Notes: a model not told the origin generated them from the sequence alone. Counted from the first letter of the stretch, positions 16,394 to 26,383 are shown. The stretch is 64,000 bases of DNA from Luteibacter yeojuensis (GCF_011742875.1 NZ_JAAQTL010000001.1:310001-374000), one strand, 5' to 3'. Program-made: numbers and translations.

Positions 16394-17107
16394 TTACTTG
16401 TCGAAATCCGGGCTCGCCGTGTTGTCGCGCTTCGTGCGCGGCGCCACCAGCGGTTCGCCATGGACCACGAACCATACGTTCTCGGCGATATTGGTCGCGT
16501 GGTCGCCGATGCGTTCGATGTTCTTCGCCATGAACAACAGGTGCGTGCAGGGCGTGATGTTGCGCGGATCTTCCATCATGTAGGTGAGGAGGGCGCGGAA
16601 CACCACCGTATAGGCCTCGTCGAGGTCCGCGTCCGACTTCCACACCTCGTAGGCGGCCTCGGCATCCTGGTCGTGGTACGCCTTGAGCACATTGCGCAGC
16701 TGTTCGGCGGCGAGTTCCGCGAGGTTTGCCAGGCCGCCGGCGGCGGTGATCGGCGCCACGCGGCTCAGCGGGATGGAGCGCTTGGCCACGTTGGCGGCGT
16801 AGTCGCCGATACGCTCGATGTCCGCGGCGATGCGCAGGGCGGCGAACACGTTGCGCAGGTCGCCGGCGATCGGCGCGCGCAGGGCCAGAAGGCGGACCAC
16901 GTCCTGGCTGATTTCCTGCTCGAGCGCGTCGAGCGCATCGTCGTTGTCGACCACGCGCTGGGCGGCGCGCTCGTCGCGGCGCTCTACCACGTCGATGGCG
17001 GCCTCGAGCTGGGCGACGGCGAGTTCGCCCATCTTGACGATTTCGCCGGTAAGGCGCTTCAGTTCGTCGTCGTAGCTCTTGATGATGTGCTGGTGCGTGG
17101 TGTTCAT
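16394..17107 (-). CDS. phoU: Phosphate transport system regulator PhoU
   Basis: Cytoplasmic regulator of 237 residues that couples the Pst transporter to the PhoR/PhoB two-component system and represses the Pho response when phosphate is plentiful. It has the two-repeat three-helix-bundle pattern with the metal-binding signatures VVDNDDALDALEQEIS and RIGDYAANVAKR / RIGDHATNIAENV, typical of PhoU. Last gene of pstSCAB-phoU, 22 bases after pstB. Its final residues (KRDNTASPDFDK) are a short variable tail. Confidence 0.97.
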   Translation of the reverse strand: MNTTHQHIIKSYDDELKRLTGEIVKMGELAVAQLEAAIDVVERRDERAAQRVVDNDDALDALEQEISQDVVRLLALRAPIAGDLRNVFAALRIAADIERIGDYAANVAKRSIPLSRVAPITAAGGLANLAELAAEQLRNVLKAYHDQDAEAAYEVWKSDADLDEAYTVVFRALLTYMMEDPRNITPCTHLLFMAKNIERIGDHATNIAENVWFVVHGEPLVAPRTKRDNTASPDFDK

Positions 17108-17129
17108 CGCTAACCTCGGAAAGGTGGGC

Positions 17130-17963
17130 TCAGCCGAAACGGCCGGTGATGTAATCTTCGGTCTGCTTCTTGTCCGGCTTGGTGAAGATCTTTTCCGTCC
17201 GGTCGAACTCGATCAGCTCGCCCATGTACATGAAGGCGGTCATGTCCGAGCAGCGCGCCGCCTGCTGCATGTTGTGCGTCACGATGACGATCGTGAAATC
17301 CTTTTTCAGCTCTTCCACCAGCTGCTCGATACGGCTCGTGGCGATCGGGTCGAGCGCCGAGGTGGGTTCGTCGAGAAGCAGCACTTCGGGCTTCAGCGCG
17401 ATGCCGCGGGCGATGCACAGGCGCTGCTGCTGGCCGCCGGAAAGGCCCAGCGCGCTCTGCTTCAGCTTGTCCTTCACCTCGTCCCACAGCGCGGCGCCGC
17501 GCAGGGCTTGTTCGACGCGGCTCTCCATGTCGGCTCGCGAGAGCTTCTCGTGGTGGCGGATGCCATAGGCCACGTTCTCGAAGATGGTCATCGGGAACGG
17601 CACGGGCTTCTGGAACACCATGCCCACCTTGCTGCGCAGGCGGTTCAGCGAATACTTCGGATCGAGGATGTTCTCCCCGTCGAGGATGATCTCGCCGCTG
17701 GCGCGCAGGTTCGGGTAGATGGCATAGATGCGGTTGAAGATGCGCAGCAGGGTGGACTTGCCGCAGCCGGACGGACCGATGATGGCCGTGACCTGCTTCT
17801 CCGGCACGTCCATGGCGATGTCCTTCAGCGCGTGGAACTCGCCGTAATGGAAGTTCACGTTGCGCGCGATCATCTTCGCCGGCACCTGGCCAAGGTCCAC
17901 GCCCGAGGCATGGGGCGACGTGCCGAACCCGGGCTGGGAGGCGACTTCGTTCATGTTAGTCAT
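17130..17963 (-). CDS. pstB: Phosphate ABC transporter ATPase PstB
   Basis: ATP-binding subunit (277 aa) that drives phosphate import through PstA/PstC. Walker [13 protein letters not shown]-loop [13 protein letters not shown], signature [14 protein letters not shown], Walker [14 protein letters not shown] and H-loop [13 protein letters not shown] are all intact, and the PVPFPM segment is PstB-specific. Its start overlaps the pstA stop by eight bases, indicating coupled translation. Confidence 0.98.
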   Translation of the reverse strand: MTNMNEVASQPGFGTSPHASGVDLGQVPAKMIARNVNFHYGEFHALKDIAMDVPEKQVTAIIGPSGCGKSTLLRIFNRIYAIYPNLRASGEIILDGENILDPKYSLNRLRSKVGMVFQKPVPFPMTIFENVAYGIRHHEKLSRADMESRVEQALRGAALWDEVKDKLKQSALGLSGGQQQRLCIARGIALKPEVLLLDEPTSALDPIATSRIEQLVEELKKDFTIVIVTHNMQQAARCSDMTAFMYMGELIEFDRTEKIFTKPDKKQTEDYITGRFG

Positions 17964-18822
17964 GGGACACCTTGGAGCGGAAGGCGAGACGGGCGATCAG
18001 GCTGAGCGCCAGCACGAACATCGTGAGGACGAAGGCGCCGGCCCAGGCGAGGGTGTTGATGTCCGGGCTCGGATCCTTCGTGTACTCGTAGATGACCTGC
18101 GGCAGGCTCGGCATCTTGTCGAGAGGGTTGAAGGTCATGAAGTTGTTGCCGAAGGCGGTGAACAGCAGCGGCGCGGTTTCGCCGCTGATGCGGGCGAGGG
18201 CCAGCAGCACGCCGGTGACGATACCCGAACGGGCGGCGCGGATCAGGATCTGCGTGGTGAGCTTCCACTGGGGTACGCCGAGCGACAGCGCGGCCTCGCG
18301 CAGGGTGCCGGGCACCAGGCGCAGCATCTCGTCGGTGGTGCGGACGATGACGGGCAGGGCGATCAGGGCGAGGGCGACGCCACCGGCGATACCCGAGAAG
18401 GTGATGTTGCCGTTCGACAGGTACTTCGAAGGCAGCACCACGATGGTGTAGACAAACAATCCCAGCACGATCGACGGCGCCGACAGCAGGATGTCGTTGA
18501 GGAAGCGGATGGTCGGGCCCAGGCGCGAACGGCGCGAGTACTCCGCCAGCCACGTGCCGGCGGCGACGCCGATGGGCGTGGCGATGAGGATGCCCAGGAT
18601 GTTCAGGATCAGGCTGCCGACCATGGCGTTCGCCAGACCGCCTTCCTCGCGATAGGCCGTGATCTTGGTGAACAGCTGCGGCTTCAGCGCGGTGATGCCC
18701 TGGCTCAGGGTCTCCCAGAGGATCCAGGCGAGGAACAGCAGGCCGATGCCGGTGGCGGTCACGCTGAGCACCATCGCGACGACGTTCGTGATGCGGCGCT
18801 TGGTATAGAGCGAGGCGGACAT
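17956..18822 (-). CDS. pstA: Phosphate ABC transporter permease PstA
   Basis: Inner-membrane permease (288 aa) with six hydrophobic segments and the EAA-like cytoplasmic loop ([29 protein letters not shown]) that contacts PstB. The [25 protein letters not shown] region is typical of PstA. It overlaps pstC by one base and pstB by eight, inside the pst operon. Confidence 0.97.
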   Translation of the reverse strand: MSASLYTKRRITNVVAMVLSVTATGIGLLFLAWILWETLSQGITALKPQLFTKITAYREEGGLANAMVGSLILNILGILIATPIGVAAGTWLAEYSRRSRLGPTIRFLNDILLSAPSIVLGLFVYTIVVLPSKYLSNGNITFSGIAGGVALALIALPVIVRTTDEMLRLVPGTLREAALSLGVPQWKLTTQILIRAARSGIVTGVLLALARISGETAPLLFTAFGNNFMTFNPLDKMPSLPQVIYEYTKDPSPDINTLAWAGAFVLTMFVLALSLIARLAFRSKVSHD

Positions 18823-19853
18823 CAGTTGCCCTCCTTCGTGGCGAGGCGGCGGAGCATGAGGCGCGCGATCAGCAGCACGATGAAGGTCACCACGAAAAGC
18901 AGGAAGGCGATGGCCATCAGCGCGGAGCGCTGCAAGCCCTGGGCCTCGCCGAACTGGTTGGCGATGGTGGAGGCGATGGAGCTGCCGGTCTCGAGGAACG
19001 AGAGGGAGAACTTGAACGTGTTGCCGAGCACGAAGGCGACCGCCATGGTTTCACCCAGCGCGCGACCGAGGCCGAGGAACACGCCGCCGATGACGGCCGT
19101 GCGGGTGTAGGGCACCACGATGTCCCAGACCACTTCCCAGGTGCTCGAACCCAGGGCATAGGCCGATTCCTTGAGGCGCGTGGGTACCGTCTGGAAGACC
19201 TCGCGCATCACCGAGGAAATGAACGGGATGATCATCACCGCCAGCACCAGGCCCGCGGTGAGCACGCCGGCGCCGAAGAATGGGTATTCGCTGGAGAAGA
19301 ACTTCGCGATGAAGGGCACGTGCTGCACCAGCCACGACACCTGCCCGTCGGGCGGATCCGCGCTGAAATTGTTCATCAGCCACGGCTTGATGTGCGTGGC
19401 GACGAACGGGGCGAAGATGAAGAGGCCCCACATGCCGTAGATGATCGAAGGGATGCCGGCCAGCAGTTCGATGGCCGAGGCGACCGGACCGCGTAGCCAC
19501 TGCGGGGCGATCTCGGTGAGGAAGAGGGCGATGCCGAAGCTGATCGGCACGGCGAACAGGAGGGCGATGAAGGCGGTGCCGACGGTACCCATGATGGGCA
19601 CGAGCGCACCGTACTGGTCGTTGCTGGGATCCCACGCGGCGCTCGTGAGGAAGCCCCAGCCGAAGGTGCGGAAGGCATCCTGGCCCAGCCACAGCGTCGA
19701 GCCCGCCGCGCCGATGAGCGAGAGCAGCACGATAAGGGCGCAGGCCTTGAGTACGCCTCCGAAGATCAGGTCGTTGCGCGCGTCCTTCGCGGCGCGGCCT
19801 GTCCCGGCGGAGCGCTCAAGAGGTGTCGCGGCGTTGCTGGCGGTGGCATGCAT
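18822..19853 (-). CDS. pstC: Phosphate ABC transporter permease PstC
   Basis: Inner-membrane permease (343 aa). A 30-residue polar N-terminus precedes the first membrane span (KACALIVLLSLIGAAGSTLWL). The PstC pattern continues with AIELLAGIPSIIYGMWGLFIF and the coupling loop ESAYALGSSTWEVVWDIVVPYTRTAVIGGVFLG. Together with PstA it forms the channel for periplasmic phosphate delivered by PstS. About 120 bases separate it from pstS, the largest gap in the operon. Confidence 0.97.
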   Translation of the reverse strand: MHATASNAATPLERSAGTGRAAKDARNDLIFGGVLKACALIVLLSLIGAAGSTLWLGQDAFRTFGWGFLTSAAWDPSNDQYGALVPIMGTVGTAFIALLFAVPISFGIALFLTEIAPQWLRGPVASAIELLAGIPSIIYGMWGLFIFAPFVATHIKPWLMNNFSADPPDGQVSWLVQHVPFIAKFFSSEYPFFGAGVLTAGLVLAVMIIPFISSVMREVFQTVPTRLKESAYALGSSTWEVVWDIVVPYTRTAVIGGVFLGLGRALGETMAVAFVLGNTFKFSLSFLETGSSIASTIANQFGEAQGLQRSALMAIAFLLFVVTFIVLLIARLMLRRLATKEGN

Positions 19854-19972
19854 GGCGGAAGCGGTTTCCCGGGCCTTGGCAAACTATGGGTCGCCGCCCC
19901 TCACGGGACGGCGACCCCCTTGGACGATACGCTGGACCGCCGTGTGTCACCGGCCGGTCGGATCGCCATGTC

Positions 19973-20992
19973 TTACTTGTTGAAGTCCGAGTTCCAGTAG
20001 GCCTGGATCTTCTGGGTCAGCGAGGTCGGCAGGGCCACGTAGTCGAGCGAGGCGGCGTCGGCCTGGCCCTTGTCGAAGGCGAACTTGAAGAAATCGAACG
20101 CCACCTTGGTGTGCGACGGGTTCTTCGACTTCTTGTACATGATGATCCACGTGGTCGCCGTGATCGGCCAGGCCTGATCGCCAGCGGCGTTCGTCATGAT
20201 CAGGTTGAAGTCCTTCGCGGAAGCCCAGTCGGCCGTGGCGGCGGCCGCACCGAAGGTCTCGGCGGTCGGCTGCACCCACTTACCCGCGGCGTTCTGCATC
20301 TGCGCGTAGGAGATCTTGTTCTTCTTCGCATAGGCGTATTCGACATAGCCGATCGAGCCCGGGATCTGGCGGACGTACTGCGAAACGCCCTCGTTACCCT
20401 TGCCGCCCACGCCGGTCGGCCAATCGACGGCGGTGCCGAACTTCACCTTCGAAGCCCACTCGTTGCTCACCTTCGACAGGTAGTTGGTGAAGTTGAACGA
20501 GGTGCCGGAACCGTCCGAACGGTGCACGACCGTGACCTTGACGTCCGGGAGCTTGACGCCCGGGTTGAGCGCGGCGATGGCCGGGTCGTTCCAGCGGGCG
20601 ACCTTGCCCATGAAGATGTCGGCGAGCACGGGGCCGGTGAGCTTCAGCTGGCCGGCGGTCACGCCCTGCAGGTTCACGATCGGCACGATGCCGCCGACGA
20701 CGCTCGGGAACTGGCCGAGGCCGAACTTGGTCAGGTCCTCGCTGCTGAGCGGGGCGTCGGAAGCGCCGAAATCGATGGTGCCTTCCTTGATCTGGGCGAT
20801 ACCCGCGCCCGAACCGACGGACTGGTAGTTGATCTTGTTACCGGTCGTTTCGGCGTACTTCGCCGACCACTTGGAGAGGACGGGATAGACGAAGCTGGAG
20901 CCGGCACCGGTGATGTCGGTGGCCTGCACGGCGGACATGCCGAAGAGCGAAGCGGCGACCAGCGCGGCAATGCGAAGTTTGCGTGTGAACAC
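19973..20992 (-). CDS. pstS: Phosphate-binding periplasmic protein PstS
   Basis: High-affinity phosphate binding protein of 339 residues. The GTG at 20992 is chosen because it gives a clean signal peptide (FTRKLRIAALVAASLFGMSA then VQA|TDITGAG) and has GAGGGG upstream; an in-frame ATG at 21118 would add 42 non-coding-like residues. Mature motifs TGAGSSFVYPVLSKW, SVGSGAGIAQI and FGASDAPLS form the phosphate site. First gene of the operon. Confidence 0.97.
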   Translation of the reverse strand: MFTRKLRIAALVAASLFGMSAVQATDITGAGSSFVYPVLSKWSAKYAETTGNKINYQSVGSGAGIAQIKEGTIDFGASDAPLSSEDLTKFGLGQFPSVVGGIVPIVNLQGVTAGQLKLTGPVLADIFMGKVARWNDPAIAALNPGVKLPDVKVTVVHRSDGSGTSFNFTNYLSKVSNEWASKVKFGTAVDWPTGVGGKGNEGVSQYVRQIPGSIGYVEYAYAKKNKISYAQMQNAAGKWVQPTAETFGAAAATADWASAKDFNLIMTNAAGDQAWPITATTWIIMYKKSKNPSHTKVAFDFFKFAFDKGQADAASLDYVALPTSLTQKIQAYWNSDFNK

Positions 20993-21082
20993 GGAGAAAT
21001 CCCCTCGATGGAAAGAGTGTCGGACGAAGCCCGCCCGGGGCCGTATTCCAGCCCTGCCGTGTTGCAATGAGACGTACTGAAT

Positions 21083-21118
21083 GTTGCAGACTGATGACAC
21101 CAGCCATTTTGGTGTCAT
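21083..21118 (-). promoter_or_regulatory. Palindrome and weak Pho-box-like site upstream of pstS
   Basis: Perfect 9-bp inverted repeat ATGACACCA (21094-21102) and TGGTGTCAT (21110-21118) with a 7-base spacer, about 100 bases before the pstS start. Overlapping it on the minus strand, GTGTCAT - CAGT - CTGCAAC (21100-21083) has two half-sites 11 bases apart, as in PhoB boxes, with the second half poorly matched. pst operons are PhoB targets in most proteobacteria, but the palindrome is not the usual direct-repeat Pho box. Confidence 0.4.
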
Positions 21119-21139
21119 ATTAGCAACTTACGAAAAGGC

Positions 21140-21799
21140 TCAAGCGATGAGCGGGGCCGTCTGTTCGCGCTCGGTGAGTTCGAGCCGGCGCCAGCGGTTG
21201 ACGATTTCGCAGAACAGCTCGGCCGTGCGTTCGGCGTCGTAGATGGCCGAATGGGCTTCGCGGGTGTCGAAGGTGAGTCCGGCCGCCAGTACCGCCTTGC
21301 TCAACACCGTCTGGCCATAGGCCAGGCCGCCGAGGGTGGCGGTGTCGAAGCAGCTGAAGGGATGGAACGGGTTCCGCTTGTGACCGACGCGGCGGACGGC
21401 CGCGTTGAGGAAGCCGAGGTCGAAGGCCGCGTTGTGCCCCACCAGCACCGCGCGCTGGCATCCGGCGACCCGCACCGCCTCGCGCACCGCGTTGAATACA
21501 TGGTCCAGCGCCTGCCGCTCGGGCAGGGCACCGCGAAACGGGTGGTCGGGGTCGATGCCTGTCACTTCCAGGGACCGCGGGTCGATATTCGCTCCCGGGA
21601 ACGGTTCGACGTTCGCGGCCACCGCCGGCTGGGGAACCAGGAACCCCGAGGGCTCCATGGCGATGGGCACGACGGCGATCTCGAGCAGGGCGTCCCGCTC
21701 GGCCTCGAAGCCGCCGGTTTCGACGTCGACGATGACTGGAAGGAATCCCCTGAACCGCCCGGCCATGGTCGAAGCGGTGCTGTTGCTCGTTGTATCCAT
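21140..21799 (-). CDS. rnt: Ribonuclease T
   Basis: DEDD-family 3'-5' exoribonuclease (219 aa) that trims tRNA ends and matures stable RNAs. The DEDDh motifs are visible: [10 protein letters not shown] (D, E), [11 protein letters not shown] (D) and [14 protein letters not shown] (H, D). Basic and aromatic segments typical of RNase T ([20 protein letters not shown]) are present. It starts at ATG 21799; a longer frame upstream has non-coding character. Confidence 0.96.
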   Translation of the reverse strand: MDTTSNSTASTMAGRFRGFLPVIVDVETGGFEAERDALLEIAVVPIAMEPSGFLVPQPAVAANVEPFPGANIDPRSLEVTGIDPDHPFRGALPERQALDHVFNAVREAVRVAGCQRAVLVGHNAAFDLGFLNAAVRRVGHKRNPFHPFSCFDTATLGGLAYGQTVLSKAVLAAGLTFDTREAHSAIYDAERTAELFCEIVNRWRRLELTEREQTAPLIA

Positions 21800-22032
21800 C
21801 CGCGAAGGATATCAGCCCCCGGGGGCTGAGTGCCCCTGGGCCAGGGGCATGTTCGTTAAGCGAATGTGCGCGTGTCGTCGATCTGTAACAAAAAAGGCAT
21901 GGAACGGTAAAGCCGGCGGCCCATTCTTCGCGCCGTTGGCCCCTTTGAGGAATTTCGTACAGAAAAACCTCAAACGGACTCAGGGGTTCACACACGCCAA
22001 CAGCCATTCCTCACTTTCAGCGGAGACATCCC

Positions 22033-23406
22033 ATGCGTTCCAAGTTGCTCACGGTGGCCATCGCCGCCGGTCTGGGCGTGACCAGCTTCTCGGCCCTCGC
22101 CGCGACGCCGAAGTCGCAGCAGCCGGCCCGGGTCTCGGTCGACGCCGCCACCCTCCAGCAGCTGCAGGCGCAGCTCGCCGCCCTCCAGGCCAAGGTGGCC
22201 GAACTCGAGAGCAAGCAGGAAGCCCAGGCCGACGCGCAGATCGAGACGGCCAAGGCCGTGAACGAGGTCCAGGTGGCCGCAGCGAAGCCGACCGACGACC
22301 TGACCAAGAGGGTCGACAAGCTCGCCAAGATCGTGGACAACACCCACATCGGCGGCACGATGTTCTTCGACGTGACCGACATGACTCATAAGGAGAAGGT
22401 CGGCAACGGCCCGAACCAGACGAAGGACGGCCACGGCTCCACCAACGGTACCGGCTTCGACGTCAAGCGCTTCTACCTGGTCGTCGACCACACCTTCGAC
22501 GATATCTGGTCGGCCAACCTGACCACCGACTTCAGCTACCAGTCGTCGCTGTCGTCCACCAGCCTGTTCGTGAAGAAAGCCTACGTGCAGGGCAAGTTCG
22601 ATCCGCTCTTCACCGTCCGCTTCGGCGCGACCGACATGCCCTGGATCCCGTTCGTCGAGAAGTGGTATGGCTACCGCTACGTCGAGAACACCATCACCGA
22701 CCGCTCGTTCGAAGGCGGTCGCAGTGGCGGCACCGCCACCGCCGGCGGCGTGGGCGCGTTCGGCAACTCGTCCGACTGGGGTCTGCATGCCCTCGGCGCG
22801 ACGACCGGCGACAACTCGATCAACTACCAGGTGTCGGTCGTCAACGGCCGCGGCTACCGCAACCTGAGCCGCTCGAAGAGCGTGGATGCGGAAGCCCGCT
22901 TCGGCTACTCGCCGATCGAGCAGATGGTCATCGCCGTCGGCGGTTACACCGGCAAGCGTGGCAACGATGTCGAGAACGGCGCCCCGACCCGCACGGCCTC
23001 CCGCGGCGACGCCCTCGTGGCGTGGCGCGACAAGACCTTCGGTGCTGGCGTGGAGTACTTCCACTCCGAGAACTGGGACGACATCCTGAAGTACCAGGGC
23101 ACGGCGCCGGCTCCGCTCTCGATCAAGGACAAGGCCGACGGTTACTCGCTCTGGGCCGACTGGCACTTCGATCCGCAGTGGGCCGTGTTCGCCCGTTACG
23201 ACCGCGTCAGCTACAAGTACACGACGGTCGCCGACAGCGAGCGTGAGCTTAAGGACAAGTACTACAACGCCGGTGTGTCGTACGACATCCTGAAGAACCT
23301 GAAGCTCGCGCTGGTCTACAAGCACAACCGTCTCGATGGCCCGTACGCCACCCCGTACCACTACAAGACCGACGAAGTCGGTTTCTGGGGCCAGCTCAGC
23401 TTCTGA
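22033..23406 (+). CDS. Outer membrane porin of the O/P (phosphate-selective) family
   Basis: Trimeric-type porin of 457 residues. Signal peptide MRSKLLTVAIAAGLGVTSFS ends at SALA|ATPKS. A coiled-coil segment follows (residues ~35-100, AATLQQLQAQLAALQAKVAELESKQ), as in OprO/OprP-like proteins, then a beta-barrel with alternating aromatic strands ending in GFWGQLSF, a terminal Phe. The barrel motifs GFDVKRFYLVVDHTFDD and PWIPFVEKWYGYRYVENTITDR match the family. Location close to the pst operon supports phosphate or polyphosphate uptake, though other anions are possible. A strong terminator follows. Confidence 0.9.
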   Translation: MRSKLLTVAIAAGLGVTSFSALAATPKSQQPARVSVDAATLQQLQAQLAALQAKVAELESKQEAQADAQIETAKAVNEVQVAAAKPTDDLTKRVDKLAKIVDNTHIGGTMFFDVTDMTHKEKVGNGPNQTKDGHGSTNGTGFDVKRFYLVVDHTFDDIWSANLTTDFSYQSSLSSTSLFVKKAYVQGKFDPLFTVRFGATDMPWIPFVEKWYGYRYVENTITDRSFEGGRSGGTATAGGVGAFGNSSDWGLHALGATTGDNSINYQVSVVNGRGYRNLSRSKSVDAEARFGYSPIEQMVIAVGGYTGKRGNDVENGAPTRTASRGDALVAWRDKTFGAGVEYFHSENWDDILKYQGTAPAPLSIKDKADGYSLWADWHFDPQWAVFARYDRVSYKYTTVADSERELKDKYYNAGVSYDILKNLKLALVYKHNRLDGPYATPYHYKTDEVGFWGQLSF

Positions 23407-23444
23407 CCGGTATCGGAAGGGAGTTCGACTCAGGGACGAAACGG

Positions 23445-23472
23445 ACGGCGGGCGCAAGCCCGCCGTTTTTTT
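23445..23472 (+). terminator. Rho-independent terminator after the porin gene
   Basis: ACGGCGGGC - GCAA - GCCCGCCGT with nine paired bases and a GNRA-type loop, followed by a run of seven T. It lies 38 bases after the porin stop. Confidence 0.95.
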
Positions 23473-23670
23473 AAGGGTTTTACGAATCGTCTCAACCACC
23501 CGGCATGCCCTCGCGACGTCGCCCGCTGAACGAAACGACCGGGGGATTCGACGTCCACGAATCCGGAAGACCGCAAGGCATGGGGCTCCGCGCCGTTTGC
23601 GCGGAGCGAGCCTGAACCGGCGTCCCGATCCCTCTTGCATCTGTCATATCCACTCCGTAGCTTCCGGCGA

Positions 23671-24018
23671 ATGAAGCGCTTCCCGGCCCCTTCCATTCGA
23701 CGCCTCGCGAGCACGTTCCTCGTGTTCCTCGCGCTGTTCGTCGCGTGCGCCGGTGTCCAGGCGATGTCCTGCCCTGATGTGACCGACACGGTCGCCGTCG
23801 CCTTGTACGCGGATGCCGGGAGCGACCCGGCCGATCCCGGCGACGAAGGCCTGCGCTTGTCGCTCGAGGACAACAACAGCGGCCTCGACGACAGCTTCGA
23901 CGTCCCGCCCGAGCATGCGGTGAACATGCCGCGGCTCCATCCGGGCCGGCCTCCTGGCCTTGTGCCTCCGCCCCACGCGCACGCACGCAGTTCCGAACTG
24001 CGTCCTCCGATCGCCTGA
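23671..24018 (+). CDS. Small exported protein of unknown function (115 aa)
   Basis: Basic N-terminus and hydrophobic core (MKRFPAPSIRRLASTFLVFL, then ALFVACAGVQA|MS) form a clear signal peptide. The mature part is acidic (DAGSDPADPGDEGLRLSLED) and ends in a His/Pro-rich stretch (RLHPGRPPGLVPPPHAHARS). No domain known. The start at 23671 is chosen over 23635 because it begins the signal peptide. A CTGTCAT heptamer (23641-23647), one half of a Pho box, lies just upstream but lacks the second half. The His-rich tail might bind metal; that is speculation. Confidence 0.55.
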   Translation: MKRFPAPSIRRLASTFLVFLALFVACAGVQAMSCPDVTDTVAVALYADAGSDPADPGDEGLRLSLEDNNSGLDDSFDVPPEHAVNMPRLHPGRPPGLVPPPHAHARSSELRPPIA

Positions 24019-24147
24019 TCCCGGCGCGCGTCTGCGCGCCCGTTTCACCCCCCACCCCTTTTCCCCGCGCTACCGGCACATCGCCGGGCGCCGGCGGCTG
24101 CCTGTGCGGCCGTCACTTCCCAACGCAAATAAAAAAAGGAACATGTC

Positions 24148-24837
24148 ATGGAACGCCTCATCGAAGGTTTCGATCATTTCCGCCGCCACATGACCGCCGA
24201 ACAGCGCGACCTCTTCGCGCGCCTCGCTTCGGGGCAGACTCCCCACACCATGTTCATTACCTGCGCCGATTCGCGCGTGATGCCCGAAATGATCTTCGGG
24301 GCACAGCCCGGCGAGCTGTTCGTCTACCGCAACGTCGGCAATATCGTTCCTCCGTATGCGCAGCACGTGAGCGGCGTCGTCGCCGCCATCGAATATGCGG
24401 TCACTGCCCTCAAGATGAAGCACATCGTCATCTGCGGTCATTCCGATTGCGGTGCCATGAAGGCGCTGCAGAACCCGGCCGCGCTCAAGGGCAAGCCTTC
24501 CGTGGAGCAGTGGCTCAAGCATGCCGACGTGGCGCGCTATGTGGTGGCCGAGAACCGGCCCACGATCCAGGGCGAGGAAGGCCTGCGCTACCTCACCGAG
24601 GAAAACGTCGTCGGCCAGCTGGAACACCTGCGTACGTTGCCGGCCGTCGCCGCCGCGATGGCGAATGGCAGCCTGCGCATCCACGGCTGGATCTACGACA
24701 TCGCGAAGACGGAGATCACCGCCTTCGATCCGGCCGAAGGCCGTTTCCGTCCCCTGCTCTCAGGCGACGGAAACGTGCCGGATGCCACCCCGCACGCGCG
24801 TTTCTCGACGCCGGCGCCGGTCGCCTCCGCCGCTTAA
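24148..24837 (+). CDS. Beta-class carbonic anhydrase
   Basis: Zinc enzyme (229 aa) that interconverts CO2 and bicarbonate. Zinc ligands and the Asp/Arg dyad are intact: CADSRV (C39, D41, R43) and CGHSDCGAM (H98, C101). The FVYRNVGNIVPPY block is typical of bacterial beta-CA. No signal peptide, so cytoplasmic. Ten bases before a SulP transporter on the same strand, a frequent pairing in which the anhydrase works with a bicarbonate/anion carrier. The ribosome site AAAAAAGGAAC lies 10 bases upstream. Confidence 0.95.
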   Translation: MERLIEGFDHFRRHMTAEQRDLFARLASGQTPHTMFITCADSRVMPEMIFGAQPGELFVYRNVGNIVPPYAQHVSGVVAAIEYAVTALKMKHIVICGHSDCGAMKALQNPAALKGKPSVEQWLKHADVARYVVAENRPTIQGEEGLRYLTEENVVGQLEHLRTLPAVAAAMANGSLRIHGWIYDIAKTEITAFDPAEGRFRPLLSGDGNVPDATPHARFSTPAPVASAA

Positions 24838-24846
24838 GGATCCATC

Positions 24847-26364
24847 ATGCGCAGCTATTTTTCTCAAGGCCTTTTTGGCCGCGACCTCCTTGGATCGGTG
24901 GTCGTCTTTCTTGTCGCCTTGCCGTTGTGCATGGGTATCGCCATCGCCTCCGGCATGCCGCCCAGCGCGGGTCTGATCACGGGCATCGTGGGCGGCCTCG
25001 TCGTGGGTGCCATTGCCGGATCGCCGCTGCAGGTCAGCGGTCCGGCGGCGGGCCTGGCCGTGCTCGTCTTCGAGCTGGTGCGCGAGCACGGCGTGGCCGC
25101 CCTCGGTCCCGTCGTGCTGCTGGCCGGCCTGATCCAGGTCGTCGCCGGCCTCTGCCGGGTGGGGGTCTGGTTCCGCATGACCTCGCCGGCCGTGGTGGCG
25201 GGCATGTTGTCGGGCATCGGCATCCTCATCGTCGCCTCGCAGTCGCATGTGCTGCTCGACGCCATTCCGAAGGCACGCGGTCTCGAGAACTTCGCCGCCC
25301 TCCCGGCGGCGGCGTGGGAGACGGTCACCGGCACGGGTGGTGGACAGACACCCGGCGCGCTCATGATCGGCCTCGGCACCATCGCGATCATGCTCGGCTG
25401 GGAGAAGCTGCGGCCGGCGAAGCTCCGCTTCATCCCCGGCGCGCTGCTCGCCGTCGTGGCGATGACGGCGGTCGCGCAGATCGGCGCCTTCGACGTGAAG
25501 CGGGTGGACGTACCGTCCAACCTGTTCTCGGCGGTGAGCCTTCCGACCGCCGGTAGCCTGTTCGGCGTGTTCGACGCCACGCTGCTGGTTGCCGCGGCCA
25601 CCTTCGCCTTCATCGCCAGTGCGGAGACGCTGCTCTCGGCGGCCGCGGTGGACCGCATGCACGATGGGGCGCGTACCAACTTCGACCGCGAACTCACGGC
25701 ACAAGGCGTAGGCAACCTGATCTGCGGCTTCCTCGGCGCGTTGCCGATGACCGGTGTGATCGTGCGTAGCGCGGCAAACGTGCAGGCTGGCTCGGCCACC
25801 CGCATGGCCGCCATCCTGCATGGCGGCTGGCTGCTCGGCTTCGTCATGCTGTTGCCCTGGCTGATGCGGATGACGCCGGTGTCGTGCCTTGCCGGCATCC
25901 TCGTGTACACCGGCGTGAAGATGGTCAATCCGAAGCAGATCAAGGACCTCGCCGTGTACGGCAAGGGCACCGCGGCGGTCTACGTGGCCACCACGGTCGC
26001 CATCGTCGCGACCGACCTGCTCACCGGCGTGATCGTCGGCTTCGGCATGTCGCTGCTGCGCCTGGCCTTGCTGTCGTCGAAGCTGAAGATGGATGTGACC
26101 CACCACGACGAGCCGGGCACCGCCACCTTGCGCCTCGAGGGTTCGGCCACCTTCCTCAAGGTGCCGACGATGGCGCGCACGTTGGAACGCATTCCGCCGA
26201 ACACGCGCCTCTCGGTCATGCTGGACCGGCTGCACCACATCGACCAGGCGTCGCTGGAACTGCTGCGCGAATGGGGCAGGAACGCCTCGAAGCGCGGGTG
26301 CGAACTGGTGGTGGACTGGCAGGAGCTGGGAAGGCGCGTGGAGGGCTCCAGGCGCGCGGCGTGA
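24847..26364 (+). CDS. SulP family anion transporter (probable bicarbonate or sulfate)
   Basis: Inner-membrane carrier of 505 residues. About 11-12 hydrophobic spans start with GSVVVFLVALPLCMGIAIAS; the SulP signatures SGPAAGLAVLV, IGILIVASQSH and TGVIVRSAANVQAGSATRMA are present. A short C-terminal STAS-like domain (KVPTMARTLERIPPNTRLSV, then HHIDQASLELL) follows. Coupled to a beta-carbonic anhydrase upstream, so bicarbonate is the favoured substrate (inference from context); sulfate cannot be excluded. Confidence 0.9.
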   Translation: MRSYFSQGLFGRDLLGSVVVFLVALPLCMGIAIASGMPPSAGLITGIVGGLVVGAIAGSPLQVSGPAAGLAVLVFELVREHGVAALGPVVLLAGLIQVVAGLCRVGVWFRMTSPAVVAGMLSGIGILIVASQSHVLLDAIPKARGLENFAALPAAAWETVTGTGGGQTPGALMIGLGTIAIMLGWEKLRPAKLRFIPGALLAVVAMTAVAQIGAFDVKRVDVPSNLFSAVSLPTAGSLFGVFDATLLVAAATFAFIASAETLLSAAAVDRMHDGARTNFDRELTAQGVGNLICGFLGALPMTGVIVRSAANVQAGSATRMAAILHGGWLLGFVMLLPWLMRMTPVSCLAGILVYTGVKMVNPKQIKDLAVYGKGTAAVYVATTVAIVATDLLTGVIVGFGMSLLRLALLSSKLKMDVTHHDEPGTATLRLEGSATFLKVPTMARTLERIPPNTRLSVMLDRLHHIDQASLELLREWGRNASKRGCELVVDWQELGRRVEGSRRAA

Positions 26365-26383
26365 CATCGTCGATGCCGGATAT

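Noticed and set aside
21880..22000. Pho box upstream of the porin gene
   Set aside because: Only a half-site-like CTGTAAC is present; no second half at 11-base spacing.
23641..23658. Complete Pho box before the small exported protein
   Set aside because: CTGTCAT is present but the following half (CACTCCG) does not match.
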